The notes: generated by a model not told the origin, from the letters alone. A DNA stretch of 64,000 bases from Trichoplax sp. H2 (GCA_003344405.1 NOWV01000092.1:1-64000), one strand, 5' to 3'. Shown: positions 1-13,035, counted from the first letter of the stretch. Translations and numbers: made by a program.

Positions 1-765
1 GGAATCAACATTCTACTCTTAATATTATAAATAAATATTACTATCACAAACAGGTTTAAAATGTTATGGTTAAACTATTTACAATTGCTTTCTTTTACCG
101 ATAAGAGTTGCTAAGACATCTTATCTTCCATTGCTCGAATGTTATTTATTGTAGATGATCGTGATAATCTCAGTATCATGTCCTAAGGACAATACATTAT
201 ATATCAAGACAGCAGCAAGGGTATTTTATACTGATAAAGTAATGGCAATTATGATTCATGATAGCCAGGCAAAGTCTCATTCCATGTGATACAATATACA
301 GTAAGTTTAAATTGTATCGAAACGAACGAGTGAATTCAACTATTTCTACTGGTGGTCAAAAAATGTCTTTTGATGAAAGGGAAAGTCTTATTGATTTTTG
401 ACAAGCTGAATGCTGTCCTACTATTTTATCATCATTTGTCTATATACATACAGTATCCATAGTACACGATTATGACGCTAGTTGGATTGAATTTTCCAAG
501 TCTTGTTGATTTTTGACAAGCTAAATGCTGTCCTACTATTTTATCATCATTTGTCTATATACATACAGTATCCATAGTACACGATTATGACGCTAGTTGG
601 ATTGAATTTTCCAAGTCTTGTTGATTTTTGACAAGCTGAATGCTGTCCTACTATTTTATCATCATTTGTCTATATACATACAGTATCCATCGTACACGAT
701 TATGACGCTAGTTAGATGGAATTTTCCATAGTCTATTCATTGTATCGTAACAAAAATGAACTTAC
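1..765. other. No exon recognised; holds a 115-bp tandem repeat
   Basis: Presumed intron or downstream part of the CLEC16A-like gene whose exon lies at 766-894 on the minus strand. Further exons of that gene would be expected to the left, but I could not recognise one here. The only clear structure is the triplicated 115-bp repeat. Confidence 0.4.
391..735. repeat. 115-bp tandem repeat, three copies
   Basis: Three near-identical head-to-tail units start at 391, 506 and 621, an exact 115-bp period. Each contains the string tatccat(a/c)gtacacgat and a CATACAGTATCC segment. Only a few substitutions separate the copies, mostly in the third, so the array is young. It lies next to a CLEC16A-like exon and is probably intronic. 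Confidence 0.95.
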
Positions 766-894
766 TCAAATATTCTTCCATCGTGTTGATCACCCCAGAT
801 AATAATTTCTGCCATAGAACGCAAGGATTCAACGATTAATCCTCGATTGCGGTCAGTAACGGTAATGTTTTTCAACAAGACGGTATATAAATGC
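766..894 (-). CDS. CLEC16A-like protein, one amino-terminal exon (partial gene)
   Basis: The minus-strand exon reads HLYTVLLKNITVTDRNRG, then IVESLRSMAEIIIWGDQHD. This matches the conserved amino-terminal segment of CLEC16A/Ema, the endosomal-mitophagy regulator, which has (L)TKNTTVTEQNRN...EILIWGDQND at the same place. The exon is bounded by a tttttag acceptor (upstream at 895) and a GA|gtaag donor (before 766). It enters in phase 2 and leaves in phase 2, consistent with one exon of a longer gene. The first exon must lie to the right, between about 900 and 3000, but I could not identify it. The rest of the protein, normally around 1000 residues, lies to the left outside the window. Family assignment rests on one 43-residue stretch but is distinctive (WGDQ). 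CLEC16A/Ema acts with E3 ligases and endosomal trafficking; no catalytic residues fall in this segment. Confidence 0.75.
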
Positions 895-1682
895 CTAAAA
901 ATGAATGTCATGGTCAATTTTTACATCCTTTTGACTGTTTTTTTTATTCATAAATTGAAGGCAAGTCATTGAAGGGTGCTAAATTGTCATGGGTGTAATC
1001 CTATATTGGACTATTTTTGATGGCTAAAGAGGCTTGTCGAACTGGTGGATTACCATTTTCTTTTAACACATGTTTAAGTGGCTCAGCAAGAGTGTCCAAT
1101 ACTACAGTATACTGTATAGTTGTACGCATACATACTACTCGTCTAGATCATGCTATGGAGATCAGATTGAAGCAGTGTAACTATGATAGTAGGATAAAGA
1201 GCTGTACGTCTCCAGTTGATCCTATCGAAAAGAACACTTTGATACAATCTTTCTCTACAACGTACTAGAAGGAATAATAATTTCTATTGGAAATCTCAGC
1301 CAAGAATGAAGATAATCGATTCTTGCCATTCTAATTCACTGGCGTTAACCTTTTACTTGACTGGACAATACCTAAACTACAGCTAAGTAGAGTATAGTGG
1401 TCAAACAAGAGGATGTTGACAAAGGTGTGTAGTGTGCATGGCAGATGTGAATGGCAAAATGTTCTGTCATGCAAAAATAAGCAATGAAATTTACCGCAAA
1501 TGTTCCATAGACATAGGCTTCTTTGGTTTCCATAACGTATCTGGAAGCCAATTTTTACGCTTTTGAAACATTTTGTTGAGGAATTATTTTCGCACGCATC
1601 ATTCAAAAGGTTCCAAGCAACAGACAAAACTGACGATAGACTAAGGCGGTGGTAGTATCTGCCAGGACAATATTTGCTCTAC

Positions 1683-2290
1683 GGTGAGTGAGTGTACTGT
1701 ACACTGTGCACTATGTACTGTACACTCTACAGTAGTCTAGAGTTGTAAACAATATTATTCTACTCTCTCTTGTGCTTCAGTTGTCCACCCCAAACACTAC
1801 GTGCTGTCGTGGTGTAAAACAGTCTAGTGATACCGCAGCTCAAGAATGGAAAAAAGTCCCCAATTTTACAAGCTATACAGTACATACTGTACAGTACTGT
1901 AATAATGTACTGTACAGTGTACACTGTAAAGTCCGATTATTTTCCATGGCACCCTTGGCCCTTGGTTCAAAAAATCAAAGTTGGACTCTGTTCTAGAATA
2001 TTGATATCTACACCCGTAGAAGAATATCTCCACAGATACAACTACATATAGAATTGATGTAGTTTGGTCCTGATTGAACTTATACAATTCTATCTTTTCA
2101 GGGTGCCATCGAAATAAATCAGATTGTACATTGTACAGCAAAGGAACACAATCAGACTGCAAGTGATTGATGGAATGGCTCTTAGGCTCTTCCACAACAT
2201 CCTGTCCGTCAAATCAATCCCGTGTATTGTACACTATATAGTATACAGCGGAGACTGACATACTGTACTGTACAGTACTGTCAACTTTGA
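1683..2290. repeat. TA-CAG/CTG-TA palindromic arrays (cluster 1)
   Basis: Clusters at about 1690-1730, 1874-1932 and 2225-2283 are made of TA dinucleotides separated by 3-nt CAG or CTG or 5-nt CACTG/CAGTG spacers, for example TACTGTACAGTACTGTA. Because TACAGTA and TACTGTA are reverse complements, the arrays are self-complementary and could form hairpins. See the findings for an origin as Tc1/mariner excision scars. Confidence 0.85.
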
Positions 2291-2619
2291 CTTACAGAAC
2301 ATATACACTTATTATATAGTACGTTAACAGGGTCTCCAATCAGTCGTCCTTGTCACCATTTTCGATTTCAATGGTCAGTTATTAATGAAGGAATGTTGAT
2401 TACAACCGACAGTGTATAAATCCAATTTCAAATGATTTATTGGAGTTTTACTGTGAGAGCGGCACTGTAATTTTCACCTTTACACATGCATTGCCCACCC
2501 TAAGCAATAAACCATAGGAAAAAATACCAATGAATTTCTTGCTAGTCCAATGCATCCAACTCGTCACTTATTCAACTACACATTCAACACCGATACTATA
2601 GTATCTGGCAGCCAAGAGC

Positions 2620-2956
2620 TCAGTATACTATACTGTACGGTAATCGCCGCCCGATGGTCAGTTTTACGGTTAGTCCAGTTGAAATGAGCAGCAAAATACT
2701 GTAGCCGATGGACAGTACTGTACACTGTACACTGTACACAGTACAGTACAGTGTACAGTACAGTAGTTCCCAGTTCTACAGTACTGTACTGTAAAGATCT
2801 ACGGCCGTCCGACTCATACTGTCCAGAACAACGATCTTCTTGTACTGTACAGTACTGTACTGTAGGAAACATTTTTGACATTCTGGATCCCTCTACTGTG
2901 TACAGTACGGTACAGTACAGTACTGTAGCAGTAGCCTGTGACTGTACTGTACTGTA
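2620..2956. repeat. TA-CAG/CTG-TA palindromic arrays (cluster 2, densest)
   Basis: The densest stretch of the motif in the window. Between 2712 and 2766, successive TAs are separated by CTG, CACTG, CACTG, CACAG, CAG, CAGTG, CAG and CAG. More arrays follow at 2776-2794, 2840-2864 and 2897-2956. No coding potential is implied by the short open frames across it. Confidence 0.9.
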
Positions 2957-3073
2957 CGTAGTTTAGTCACATGACTGCAGTCAACCTTGCCCCCCGCACT
3001 GCGCTAGTAATGTAAAGCTATCTTGACACTATAGCAACATTTATAGTTCGTGCTCTCTTAGCTGAGTCGAAAA

Positions 3074-4261
3074 ATGGCTAGGCAATTCGAAAAACTGATT
3101 TTACTTTTGGTGATAATAACAATCCCTTCATGCCTGTCATTGAGCCTGATAGAGGGTCATTATCATACATGGTGGGCTGTAGTGCAGTTACCACGTCAAG
3201 ATGTGCAAGATATGTTGCCGAAGAATATGCCAAATCGGAATTTCACACTGCAAAAACCCAAACTGAAGGGATTGAAAGATGCGATGCATCCTGTTGTATT
3301 CGAGTTGGGCACGGAAATTCACACAGGCCCTATCTTTCCTGGGTTTCTCCAAAAAACATTTACTGAATTCAAATTCGAAATTCCATGGGTAAATCAAGGT
3401 AATAAACGAAATATTTCCATCTTATACAGCAGTTATTTTGGATGCCTTGCGTATAGTGTAAACTCTATGGTATGGCTTAGCCTCGATTGTGTGCATGATG
3501 TTCTTGTAAATTACAGCACACTTAACAACATAGTACGTACTACCATGATACTACGTAGGTAGATTTAAAACCTTGACAAGTTTACCTGATGATGTAAATA
3601 TGATAGTAACGCATTTCTTTAGCAGGGGCTGTTGTGAACTGTACAAGATTATAGTTAATAATCAAGCCAAGCAGCACAGTACCAAATTTCTTCAATCTAC
3701 AGCATTGTTTTAATATTCGTACACTACCTACTATTGCAAGCAAATTGATAATATATTATTGTTTTTCCCCTCCTATCTCTAGCTGGAAAATCGACTCCCA
3801 CTGTATACAAGTACGTTATCTATACAAACAGCTCCTTTGAATCGTTTTCTACCAGAGAATTTTACAACTTAAATTCCGCTGCTATCAGAATGAACATGAG
3901 TGCCAATAGCTACTTTATGCAATACAAAGATACTTCATCCAAGCTACGTGCCGAATTCCAAAATCAGACTGCGAAGTTCAGCCCAGCTAGTAGCTATAAA
4001 TATTTTAGCGTTTATCAACAAGTAATGTCGCAAGAATGGTTTGGCGATGCCGACCCAAAGACTTATACTTGTGCTAATCACCACTACGATTTTAGTACGA
4101 CTAAAGTACGACCAGCAAAAATGCAGTTAATGGTTTCTAATGGCCTTTTGCCTCCCAAATTTCCTACCAATAAATTGATTGCTACTCCAGGACTGAATCA
4201 GCCTCTTGGAACTGCTGAAGTTTTCACCACTTTCAAATTGACACTGCCTCATAGCTGTTAA
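3074..4261 (+). CDS. Secreted acetoacetate decarboxylase-like protein
   Basis: Two exons, 3074-3398 and 3783-4261, join in phase (g|ct = Ala) to give 267 residues. The ATG follows an in-frame non-coding stretch and opens a hydrophobic signal peptide (FEKLILLLVIITIPSCLSLS). Residues about 60-105 include HPVVFELG and FKFEIPWV. The second exon starts with YKYVIYTNSSF followed by REFYNLNSAAIRM. This resembles the 'Y-x-P-x-x-YLDN...G-x-x-x-(W/Y)G' core of the acetoacetate decarboxylase fold, which binds small organic acids in a double beta-barrel. Several N-x-S/T sites fit a secreted glycoprotein. The lysine pair that forms the Schiff base in bacterial acetoacetate decarboxylase is not present at the corresponding place (NLNSAA), so the enzyme activity may be lost or different. 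Assignment is by fold-level similarity only; it could instead be an unrelated secreted protein. Confidence 0.55.
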
Positions 4262-5704
4262 ACCTAAATCAGGCTGTCGCAATGTCGTACCCTGGCCTCT
4301 TTCTACTACTCCTTTTATACTGTAGTATAGGTAGAAAGCACTTAGTGAACAGACAGGAAATGTAGTGGAAAAAACTACGTTTTTACTAGCGACTTATAAC
4401 CTACTCCGATCTCGAAAAAGTTGATGAAGAAAATAAACATGTACTGTACATTGTGCAGTTATGTCCCTCATAGGGTATATCACTCGATTAAAGACTTATC
4501 CTACATGTCCATTCTGTCATATGATATGAGAGAAGTACAGTAGTTTTCTTAACTATAATTTTCAAGCCATCATTTCCGCCTAAAGTATACTGTACATACA
4601 GTGCGATGTATTCTTGCTCAACATCAGTTTCAACAACGGTACACTGCTTGTAGCACGTGTAAATGGTAAACTATTTCGAGACAGTTGATATAGCAATTGA
4701 TCGTACGTGCAGGTTTTCATCTATTTTATCGTAGATAGCAGCATCATTATTTCGAATACTGCTGAAGATACTGTAGACGATGGCAAAAAAGCGACCCTAT
4801 TAAGATTACAAGAATGTGTAAAAACAATCATTTTTTTAGAATAAAGTTCAAATTTTTTATTTGATATTCTAGAGTGTTTGCAAGTACTTGCATTTCGTAT
4901 TAAAAGATCTTTATATTTGAAGCAATAATAAAATACGTACATTTTATTCTGTATTGGTCTAATTGTAGTTATTAATGTGTTGCAGTTCTGTATTGGCTTT
5001 ATGATAAATGGCTACTGTATTAAAAAACTATATGAGTATCAGACTTATATAAGCTTTTGAGATCATTATTTACGATACCTGTTACTATTTTTCTACTGAC
5101 TTAACAGTAAACTCAGTAGCGCTTGAAGACAGTTAATAATTCCGTACAGTGGCTGAACTTCGAAAAAGAAGCACACTATGCAGTGCCTTAACTACAGTTA
5201 CCATATAATAATGTACTGTAACCAAACTAATTAGCCCAGTGACGATTACTTTCAGGCTGATACTGTTTAACTATTGCCGATTGCTTTAATTAATTATTGT
5301 TTTACTGTAATGTACTGTGCTTTCTTCATCTCGTCCATTTCCAAACGTCAGTGACCGCAACATCATATTTTATAGAAACAGAGTAAATTTTATTCATTCT
5401 GCATTAAATAGCCGTCATAGAAATATTGTAATATTACTTTATTAGGAATCTAGCGCCTATCTACAGCGAATAGGGAAAGATACAACATACAATAAAATCG
5501 AATTACAGCTCACAAATTACCTGCAAAAAGTTATCGTCTGTTGCTGAATGAGTCGATTAACATAATTACACATATACGAATTACGACGTACAAACATAAT
5601 AATGGAATATCAATGTATATATTATTACAGCCACTACGATCGTAAGTATGTACGTCAACTAGCACGGTTTATGAGTACTAGAACTACCAGAGAAGTTATA
5701 GCGT
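4262..5704. other. Intergenic, no gene recognised
   Basis: AT-rich spacer between the decarboxylase-like gene and the 3' end of beta-tubulin. It has a few isolated TACTGTA sites, for example near 4440 and 4592. No conserved reading frame was seen. Confidence 0.5.
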
Positions 5705-8285
<2,581 letters not shown>

Positions 8286-8385
8286 TTTGACTTTTAGGAA
8301 TTGTAGTTGCTTTGGAAGACAGACAAAAACTCACGCTTAACGATTTGAAAAATTTCAAGAACTAACCTTGTTCTACCGATTGACT

Positions 8386-8396
8386 CCTTTATATAT
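8386..8396 (-). promoter_or_regulatory. TATA box of beta-tubulin
   Basis: The minus strand reads ATATATAAAGG about 100 bp upstream of the tubulin ATG. This is a good TATA-box match at a sensible distance for a short 5' UTR. No transcription start has been measured. Confidence 0.5.
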
Positions 8397-8399
8397 CTT

Positions 8400-9943
8400 A
8401 CGTTACTAAGCAACTGAGGTTGTCAACAGCAGACGTTGCTAAGTAGTAGCCAATCATATTCCACCAAGACCATAGTAAACAACGGTTGCTGTGTCTATGA
8501 TCGACCTTAGATACCGCTCACGATGACGCATCCTCCAGCGTTATTGACGGTTGCTATGGACATGTTGAATCTACATTTTACTATGTATTTCTATAGCCAC
8601 GCATATACTGTACCGTACGGTATACTACCACTACACCATAATGTCCTTTCTCTTTCAACGTTGTTAGGCAGTCGCAGTCGTAGATTCACAATCTGCATCA
8701 CCACCAGTAGTGCTCCAATACATTACTATCTAAGTAGTATCTAGGTAAATGATTTTCATTTTAATTTAAAATTAAAATTATTTATTTATTTTAGGTCTCT
8801 GCGTAGCAACGCTCAGTAGCTTCAGTCCAGTCCGTACAGGCTATGTAGCTACTGAATGTCAGTCTGAGACTTGTTTACCAGGTCGTATTTTAGTACTGCA
8901 CTGTACTTTAATAACTGTTCTAGTGCATAATAAATTAATTCAAATATAAATCCTAAATGCTCCACTGTACTCGTAAAAAACAAAATTCCACTTTTGACAG
9001 TAGATGTAGCAAACAAATACACGCTGTATTGTATCAATGTGATCTGCATGAATTATGAAAGACCCCAGGGTCTGTAGCATGAATATTGAATACTTTAGGT
9101 GTTTGCATGATGTAGATTCATTATTATGCAAGGCAGTAAATAATACCGCAGTATCTACCTCATAGAGAGAAGGTTACTATAGCACAGGATGGGGGATGTG
9201 CACCATAGTGTGCACGATCTTCTGAATAGTTGTTATTATTAATTGCATGCTTTATTTGTAATTTAATTTAATTTATGAGACAATGTTAACTGTAAATGAT
9301 GGTAGCCATTATCATCTGCAGTACTGTCACACTGAAGACAGCTTGAGTACAACTCGAAATTCTGATAGACTTTCCATAGTAACCAGCGTAGTATTTGTTG
9401 TCCCCATTTTTTCATCCTCGTTTTCATACAGCTCCATTAGAATACTGTAGTAAAAATTATAATTATGACATAGCATTAGAACATAAAAATGGTCACATAT
9501 TAGCGGTAAAATGCCAATAAGGGCTTCTAATTACGTTAAAATAAAATTAATAATATTCATGTCCTATGTTGCTATTACAAGGATTTTCCATCATAATTAA
9601 CGGGTACTACTAAAGTGCAGAAATTAATTAACTATACGATTTAGGTGCTGTGATTCGGATCGAAGATAGCTTGTGTACTGATCTAATTGTATTAAAAAGG
9701 ACCACTTGTTGTGTTATTTCTCCTGCGATAATTTTCTTTCTTTTCTTTTATTTTATAAGAACACGTTTCCTATACTGTATTATGGGGAACTTAAGGCTCA
9801 CTATTTCGCCTTCTATTCTCTAAAAGATGTGGAAGGACCACTTACTTGTGTTACTTTCAGTACAATGTGCCACGTATGATTTTTCTCCTTACTGTACAAC
9901 AGATAGAACTGTAATGCATGCAATAACCACGATGCGATACCAT
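8400..9943. other. Intergenic, no gene recognised
   Basis: Upstream of beta-tubulin. AT-rich with scattered TACTGTA/TACCGTA sites. Short open frames lack splice context and family resemblance. Confidence 0.45.
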
Positions 9944-10137
9944 CAGTGTGTATTCGCAGTACTATTTGAGTACCGCTGCAATCATCAGCCATCAGCTTTG
10001 ATCAAGTATAATAATTTGAGCATTTCATTTTATCAACAGCAAACTCAAGGGACAGATTGATTACCTACTGTTATTGATAACTGATACGTGCTGAATGCTT
10101 CTACAATATGATCAAATTTGGAGCTGCATTTATAGTA

Positions 10138-10311
10138 CAGGGTGCTTCAAAGTATTTTGTCACTTTGAAAAGCATCAACCAGTGATCTTAATAAGCAAAT
10201 ACTGATTAAAAGTTGTTACATTCCATAGTAATATATCATTCTATTATAGCTTTACTGTACTTTTAAAGAAAAATATTGCCCGAAAGTGACAAAATGTTAT
10301 GAAACAACCTG
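10138..10311. mobile_element. 174-bp non-autonomous Tc1/mariner-like element (MITE) flanked by TA
   Basis: Terminal inverted repeats of about 29 bp: the left end begins CAGGGTGCTTCA and the reverse complement of the right end begins CAGGTTGTTTCA. Both end in ATTTTGTCACTTT, and I count 24 of 29 positions matching. The element is flanked by TA on both sides (10136-10137 and 10312-10313), the target-site duplication of the Tc1/mariner superfamily. It is far too short to encode a transposase, so it must be mobilised in trans. The second copy of this locus (10749-10755) has TA-CTG-TA in its place, the expected excision scar. Confidence 0.85.
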
Positions 10312-10324
10312 TAGGTGTTATTTC

Positions 10325-10362
10325 CAATGTACAGTGTACACTGTACATGTATAGTACTGTAT
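10325..10362. repeat. TA-CAG/CTG-TA array in left allele
   Basis: Contains GTACAGTGTACACTGTAC followed by a TAGTACTGTA. The matching array in the other copy (about 10770-10803) differs by small changes within the motif, so the two versions are allelic variants. Confidence 0.8.
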
Positions 10363-10537
10363 TTGCAAAATCCGCCCTTTTAAAAAAGTTTTACGTATTG
10401 CAGATTAATTTCGATGTCATCACATGTAGTGGGATTCGAATACTCTGATTTTTATACTAAAATATTTAGATGAAAAGGAGAATTAAAAAAATGCTTACAA
10501 AAAATGAATCTCTCTAATGTTAGCAGGAATAGACTAC

Positions 10538-10557
10538 NNNNNNNNNNNNNNNNNNNN
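10538..10557. other. Assembly gap (20 N)
   Basis: Twenty consecutive N. Because the flanks are two overlapping versions of the same locus, the gap probably does not represent missing sequence. It is an unmerged haplotype overlap. Confidence 0.95.
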
Positions 10558-10978
10558 CAGTGTGTATTCGCAGTACTATTTGAGTACCGCTGCAATCATC
10601 AGCCATCAGCTTTGATCAAGTATAATAATTTGAGCATTTCATTTTATCACAGCAAATTCAAGGGACAGGTTGATTACCTACTGTTATTGATAACTGATAC
10701 GTGCTGAATGCTTCTACAATATGATCAAATTTGGAGCTGCATTTATAGTACTGTAGGTGTTATTTCCAATGTACAGTGTACACTGTACAGTATAGTACTG
10801 TATTTGCAAAATCCGCCCTTTTAAAAAAGTTTTACGTATTGCAGATTAATTTCGATGTCATCACATGTAGTGGGATTCGAATACTCTGATTTTTATACTA
10901 AAATATTTAGATGAAAAGGAGAATTAAAAAAATGCTTACAAAAAATGAATCTCTCTAATGTTAGCAGGAATAGACTAC
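10558..10978. repeat. Right member of the duplicated locus (element-excised allele)
   Basis: Copy of 9944-10537 without the 174-bp element. At the site of the element it reads TATAG-TA-CTG-TA-GGTG, with TACTGTA at 10749-10755. A never-occupied site would read TATAGTAGGTG. The extra CTG plus TA is therefore an excision footprint. Confidence 0.9.
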
Positions 10979-11024
10979 AGTAAGTGGTACTGGTCTGTAG
11001 TAGTTCTCCAACAGTATCTTGTAT

Positions 11025-11107
11025 ACAGTACAGTATTACTGAATCCTCTAGGTATACAGCACAGTATATTGCGCTATACTGTACTGTACTGTACAGTGTA
11101 CTGTACA
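11025..11107. repeat. TA-CAG/CTG-TA array
   Basis: Contains TACAGTACAGTATTACTG and, near 11077-11106, TACTGTACTGTACTGTACAG followed by TGTACTGTACA. Non-coding. Confidence 0.85.
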
Positions 11108-11364
11108 TTGGGTCATATCCAGCGTTTATCCATTCACAGCTTAATGACAATTTCACCCAGTAATGCCCTTCGTCTCCTTAGTTAATTATTCGTATTTTCA
11201 AAATTATCAAAGAAATCAGGGTTACTGTGACTTAGTAGTGTGTAAATATGGGTCGAATAGTCCCTAGTTTGTCTTTTACAATCTTAAAAAGACGAATTTT
11301 TGACTGAGGGGACTAAATTCAAGAAGGGGGTTAATGGTATGAAAGTCATTTACTGTAGCATTGA

Positions 11365-11725
11365 GTGAATATGTACTGTACAGTGTACAGTACTAAATTC
11401 ACCTGCGAATTTACTGTACAGGGTCAACGGGCTAATTTCTATGATTTTTGGGCAAACCAACGTATAAAATTTGGGGGTTTCTTGAACAAATTGTAGATCA
11501 ATCGATAGAGAAAGAGTTAATTTACACGAATTTGTCGTTAAAATTTACTTACGACGTCTGCCTTCATTGTAATTATTATTATTAAGGTAGGCGAGTGGCT
11601 ACAGTACAAAGTAAAAATGAAGGTTTGATAGCGTACAGTATGGTATCACATACAACAATACAGGTACAGTATTGTGTATGAAGTATTATGCTATACTTAA
11701 GTACTGTATTAAAGTACAGTAGTGG
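11365..11725. repeat. Scattered TAC(A/T)GTA sites and arrays
   Basis: Array at about 11371-11393 (TACTGTACAGTGTACAGTA), then single or paired motifs at 11412, 11600, 11635, 11663 and 11702-11720. No gene seen. Confidence 0.75.
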
Positions 11726-11784
11726 AAATACGAGTTCAAGACGGGCCAACAAGAAGCTCTTGCTAAATGGTCATCATTTATTTC

Positions 11785-11976
11785 CTAAATCAAGTGTCGA
11801 CTTTGCGGAAGAAATAGAATGAAGCGTATCGTGCATATCTTCAGCCGAGAACCCGGCCTGAAGGAAATAATTGCATCAATGCACAGAGATGTTGAATTGA
11901 AAGAGATTTGCCCACCATCTCCAGGTTCAATATAATATGATGATACAGTGTGATGATGATATCTAGAAGAGCTCAT
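11785..11976 (-). CDS. Possible small hypothetical protein (doubtful)
   Basis: An open frame of 63 codons starts MSSSRYHHHTVSSYYIEPGDGG. A ttccttcag acceptor inside it could alternatively join to a +1 frame reading GFSAEDMHDTLHSISSAKS. Neither version resembles a family I know. Composition is more protein-like than the surrounding repeat-derived frames, which is the only reason to list it. Confidence 0.15.
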   Translation of the reverse strand: MSSSRYHHHTVSSYYIEPGDGGQISFNSTSLCIDAIISFRPGSRLKICTIRFILFLPQSRHLI

Positions 11977-12513
11977 CTAGTATGTGAAATATTTGTTTAC
12001 CTGGATGATTTTTTGCTTGTTGTGCTCAAATGCAGCATTTGGCTCTATAAAATATTGCTACTATACGTGTATAGGCATATCGCGTTAGAGTAGGTGCCAT
12101 TTGAGCTGTAAAGTACAGTATGTTACTATCTTTGTATCAGGTTAGGTTTTCATATGCGTTCATCATGTACATTGTATAGTACTGTACTGAGGTGGCTAGA
12201 ACTTGCTAATCACTTGAGCTACTCTGCTTCAACTCAAGTTTGAAATAGGAATAGTAGCTTACGTTTCAGCTATTCTCCTAATTAGTATTATCGAACTAAC
12301 TCTGTGGACAAGATGTCGTACAGAATTATTGAGCGAAATTGAGGCGAAGACGAAACTGCTTCAGCTAACCACCTATACACAGGATAGCTACAGCCAACAA
12401 TCATCTCGGGTATCATGCCAACGTTACAATTTCTATATACAACAACTTGCAAACAAATACTACTAAAGTAATACCCAAAATTCGCAACATGTTTGCAGTA
12501 TGGATTGATTGGG

Positions 12514-12716
12514 GGTAATTTGATGCATGTCTGCTGTATTGACTAGCTCTTTGTATTTATAAGCCTGGGATAAGAACAGATTTTAGATTGACTACAGTAT
12601 CTTCCACCAAGCTAAAGAGTAATTTGGTGTAGGTCTGCTCTATATTGACCAGTACCTTCTAGTTATAAGCCTGGAATAAGAACAGGTTTTAAGATTGATT
12701 GTAGTATCTACCAACT
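12514..12716. repeat. Diverged tandem duplication, about 104-bp period
   Basis: Two copies begin gtaatttg(a/g)tg at about 12515 and 12619. They share tataagcctgg(g/a)ataagaacag and a TA-rich end. The copies differ at many positions, so the duplication is old. It lies upstream of the dehydrogenase gene. Confidence 0.75.
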
Positions 12717-13035
12717 AGTTATAGAAGAAGAAGAACTACAGTATATGGGTATGGCAGCTCTTTACTTAGGATTAGCTACAGGAATGCATATTGAGCATAT
12801 TCTATCCACAACTAGTATACGATTTCAGCCTGTTATCGATGATATTATAACTGGAGACATCATCAATCGAAATCGTTGTAAAGAAGGTCATAATAAATGG
12901 GAATATAAGTTTATTTAGTATAGTATGCCACTCTTTGAATTATTTACTGCACTAAAGCGCAAATACAGGCCTTACAGGCTGCATTGTTGTTAACAGCTAG
13001 ATTTTTATTCTTCATTCTCTTCTCATCAATTATAG

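Larger units (their letters stand above)
895..3073. other. Non-coding region dense in TAC(A/T)GTA motifs
   Basis: Probably the first intron and 5' region of the CLEC16A-like gene plus the intergenic space before the gene at 3074. Several short open frames here are composed largely of the TACTGTACAG repeat and are not credible proteins. No exon was recognised. Confidence 0.5.
9944..10537. repeat. Left member of a duplicated locus flanking the assembly gap (element-bearing allele)
   Basis: This 594-bp segment recurs almost identically at 10558-10978, immediately across the N gap. Its first base corresponds to the first base after the gap. Its last bases (aatagactac) match the end of the second copy. 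This is the pattern of two overlapping contig ends that were not merged. The only large difference is the 174-bp element at 10138-10311, present here and absent from the other copy. Confidence 0.9.

Noticed and set aside
391-735. Regular direct repeats suggesting a CRISPR-like array
   Set aside because: Units are contiguous 115-bp tandem copies without unique spacers, in a eukaryotic genome.
1331-1627. Minus-strand open frame of 98 codons
   Set aside because: No domain, no splice context and no similarity to CLEC16A exon 1, which was the only protein expected there.
2576-2966. Open frames on both strands rich in YSTVQYCTV-type repeats
   Set aside because: They are translations of the TACTGTACAG arrays; the same periodic DNA gives open frames on both strands with no family resemblance.
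10325-10362. Palindrome GTACAGTGTACACTGTAC as a transcription-factor operator
   Set aside because: The motif is spread over introns and intergenic DNA without relation to promoters; the excision-scar model explains it better.
12745-12919. Open frame starting MGMAALYLGLATG as first exon of the dehydrogenase
   Set aside because: A gaag|gtcata donor would give the right phase, but the sequence does not resemble the family amino terminus; left as unproven.
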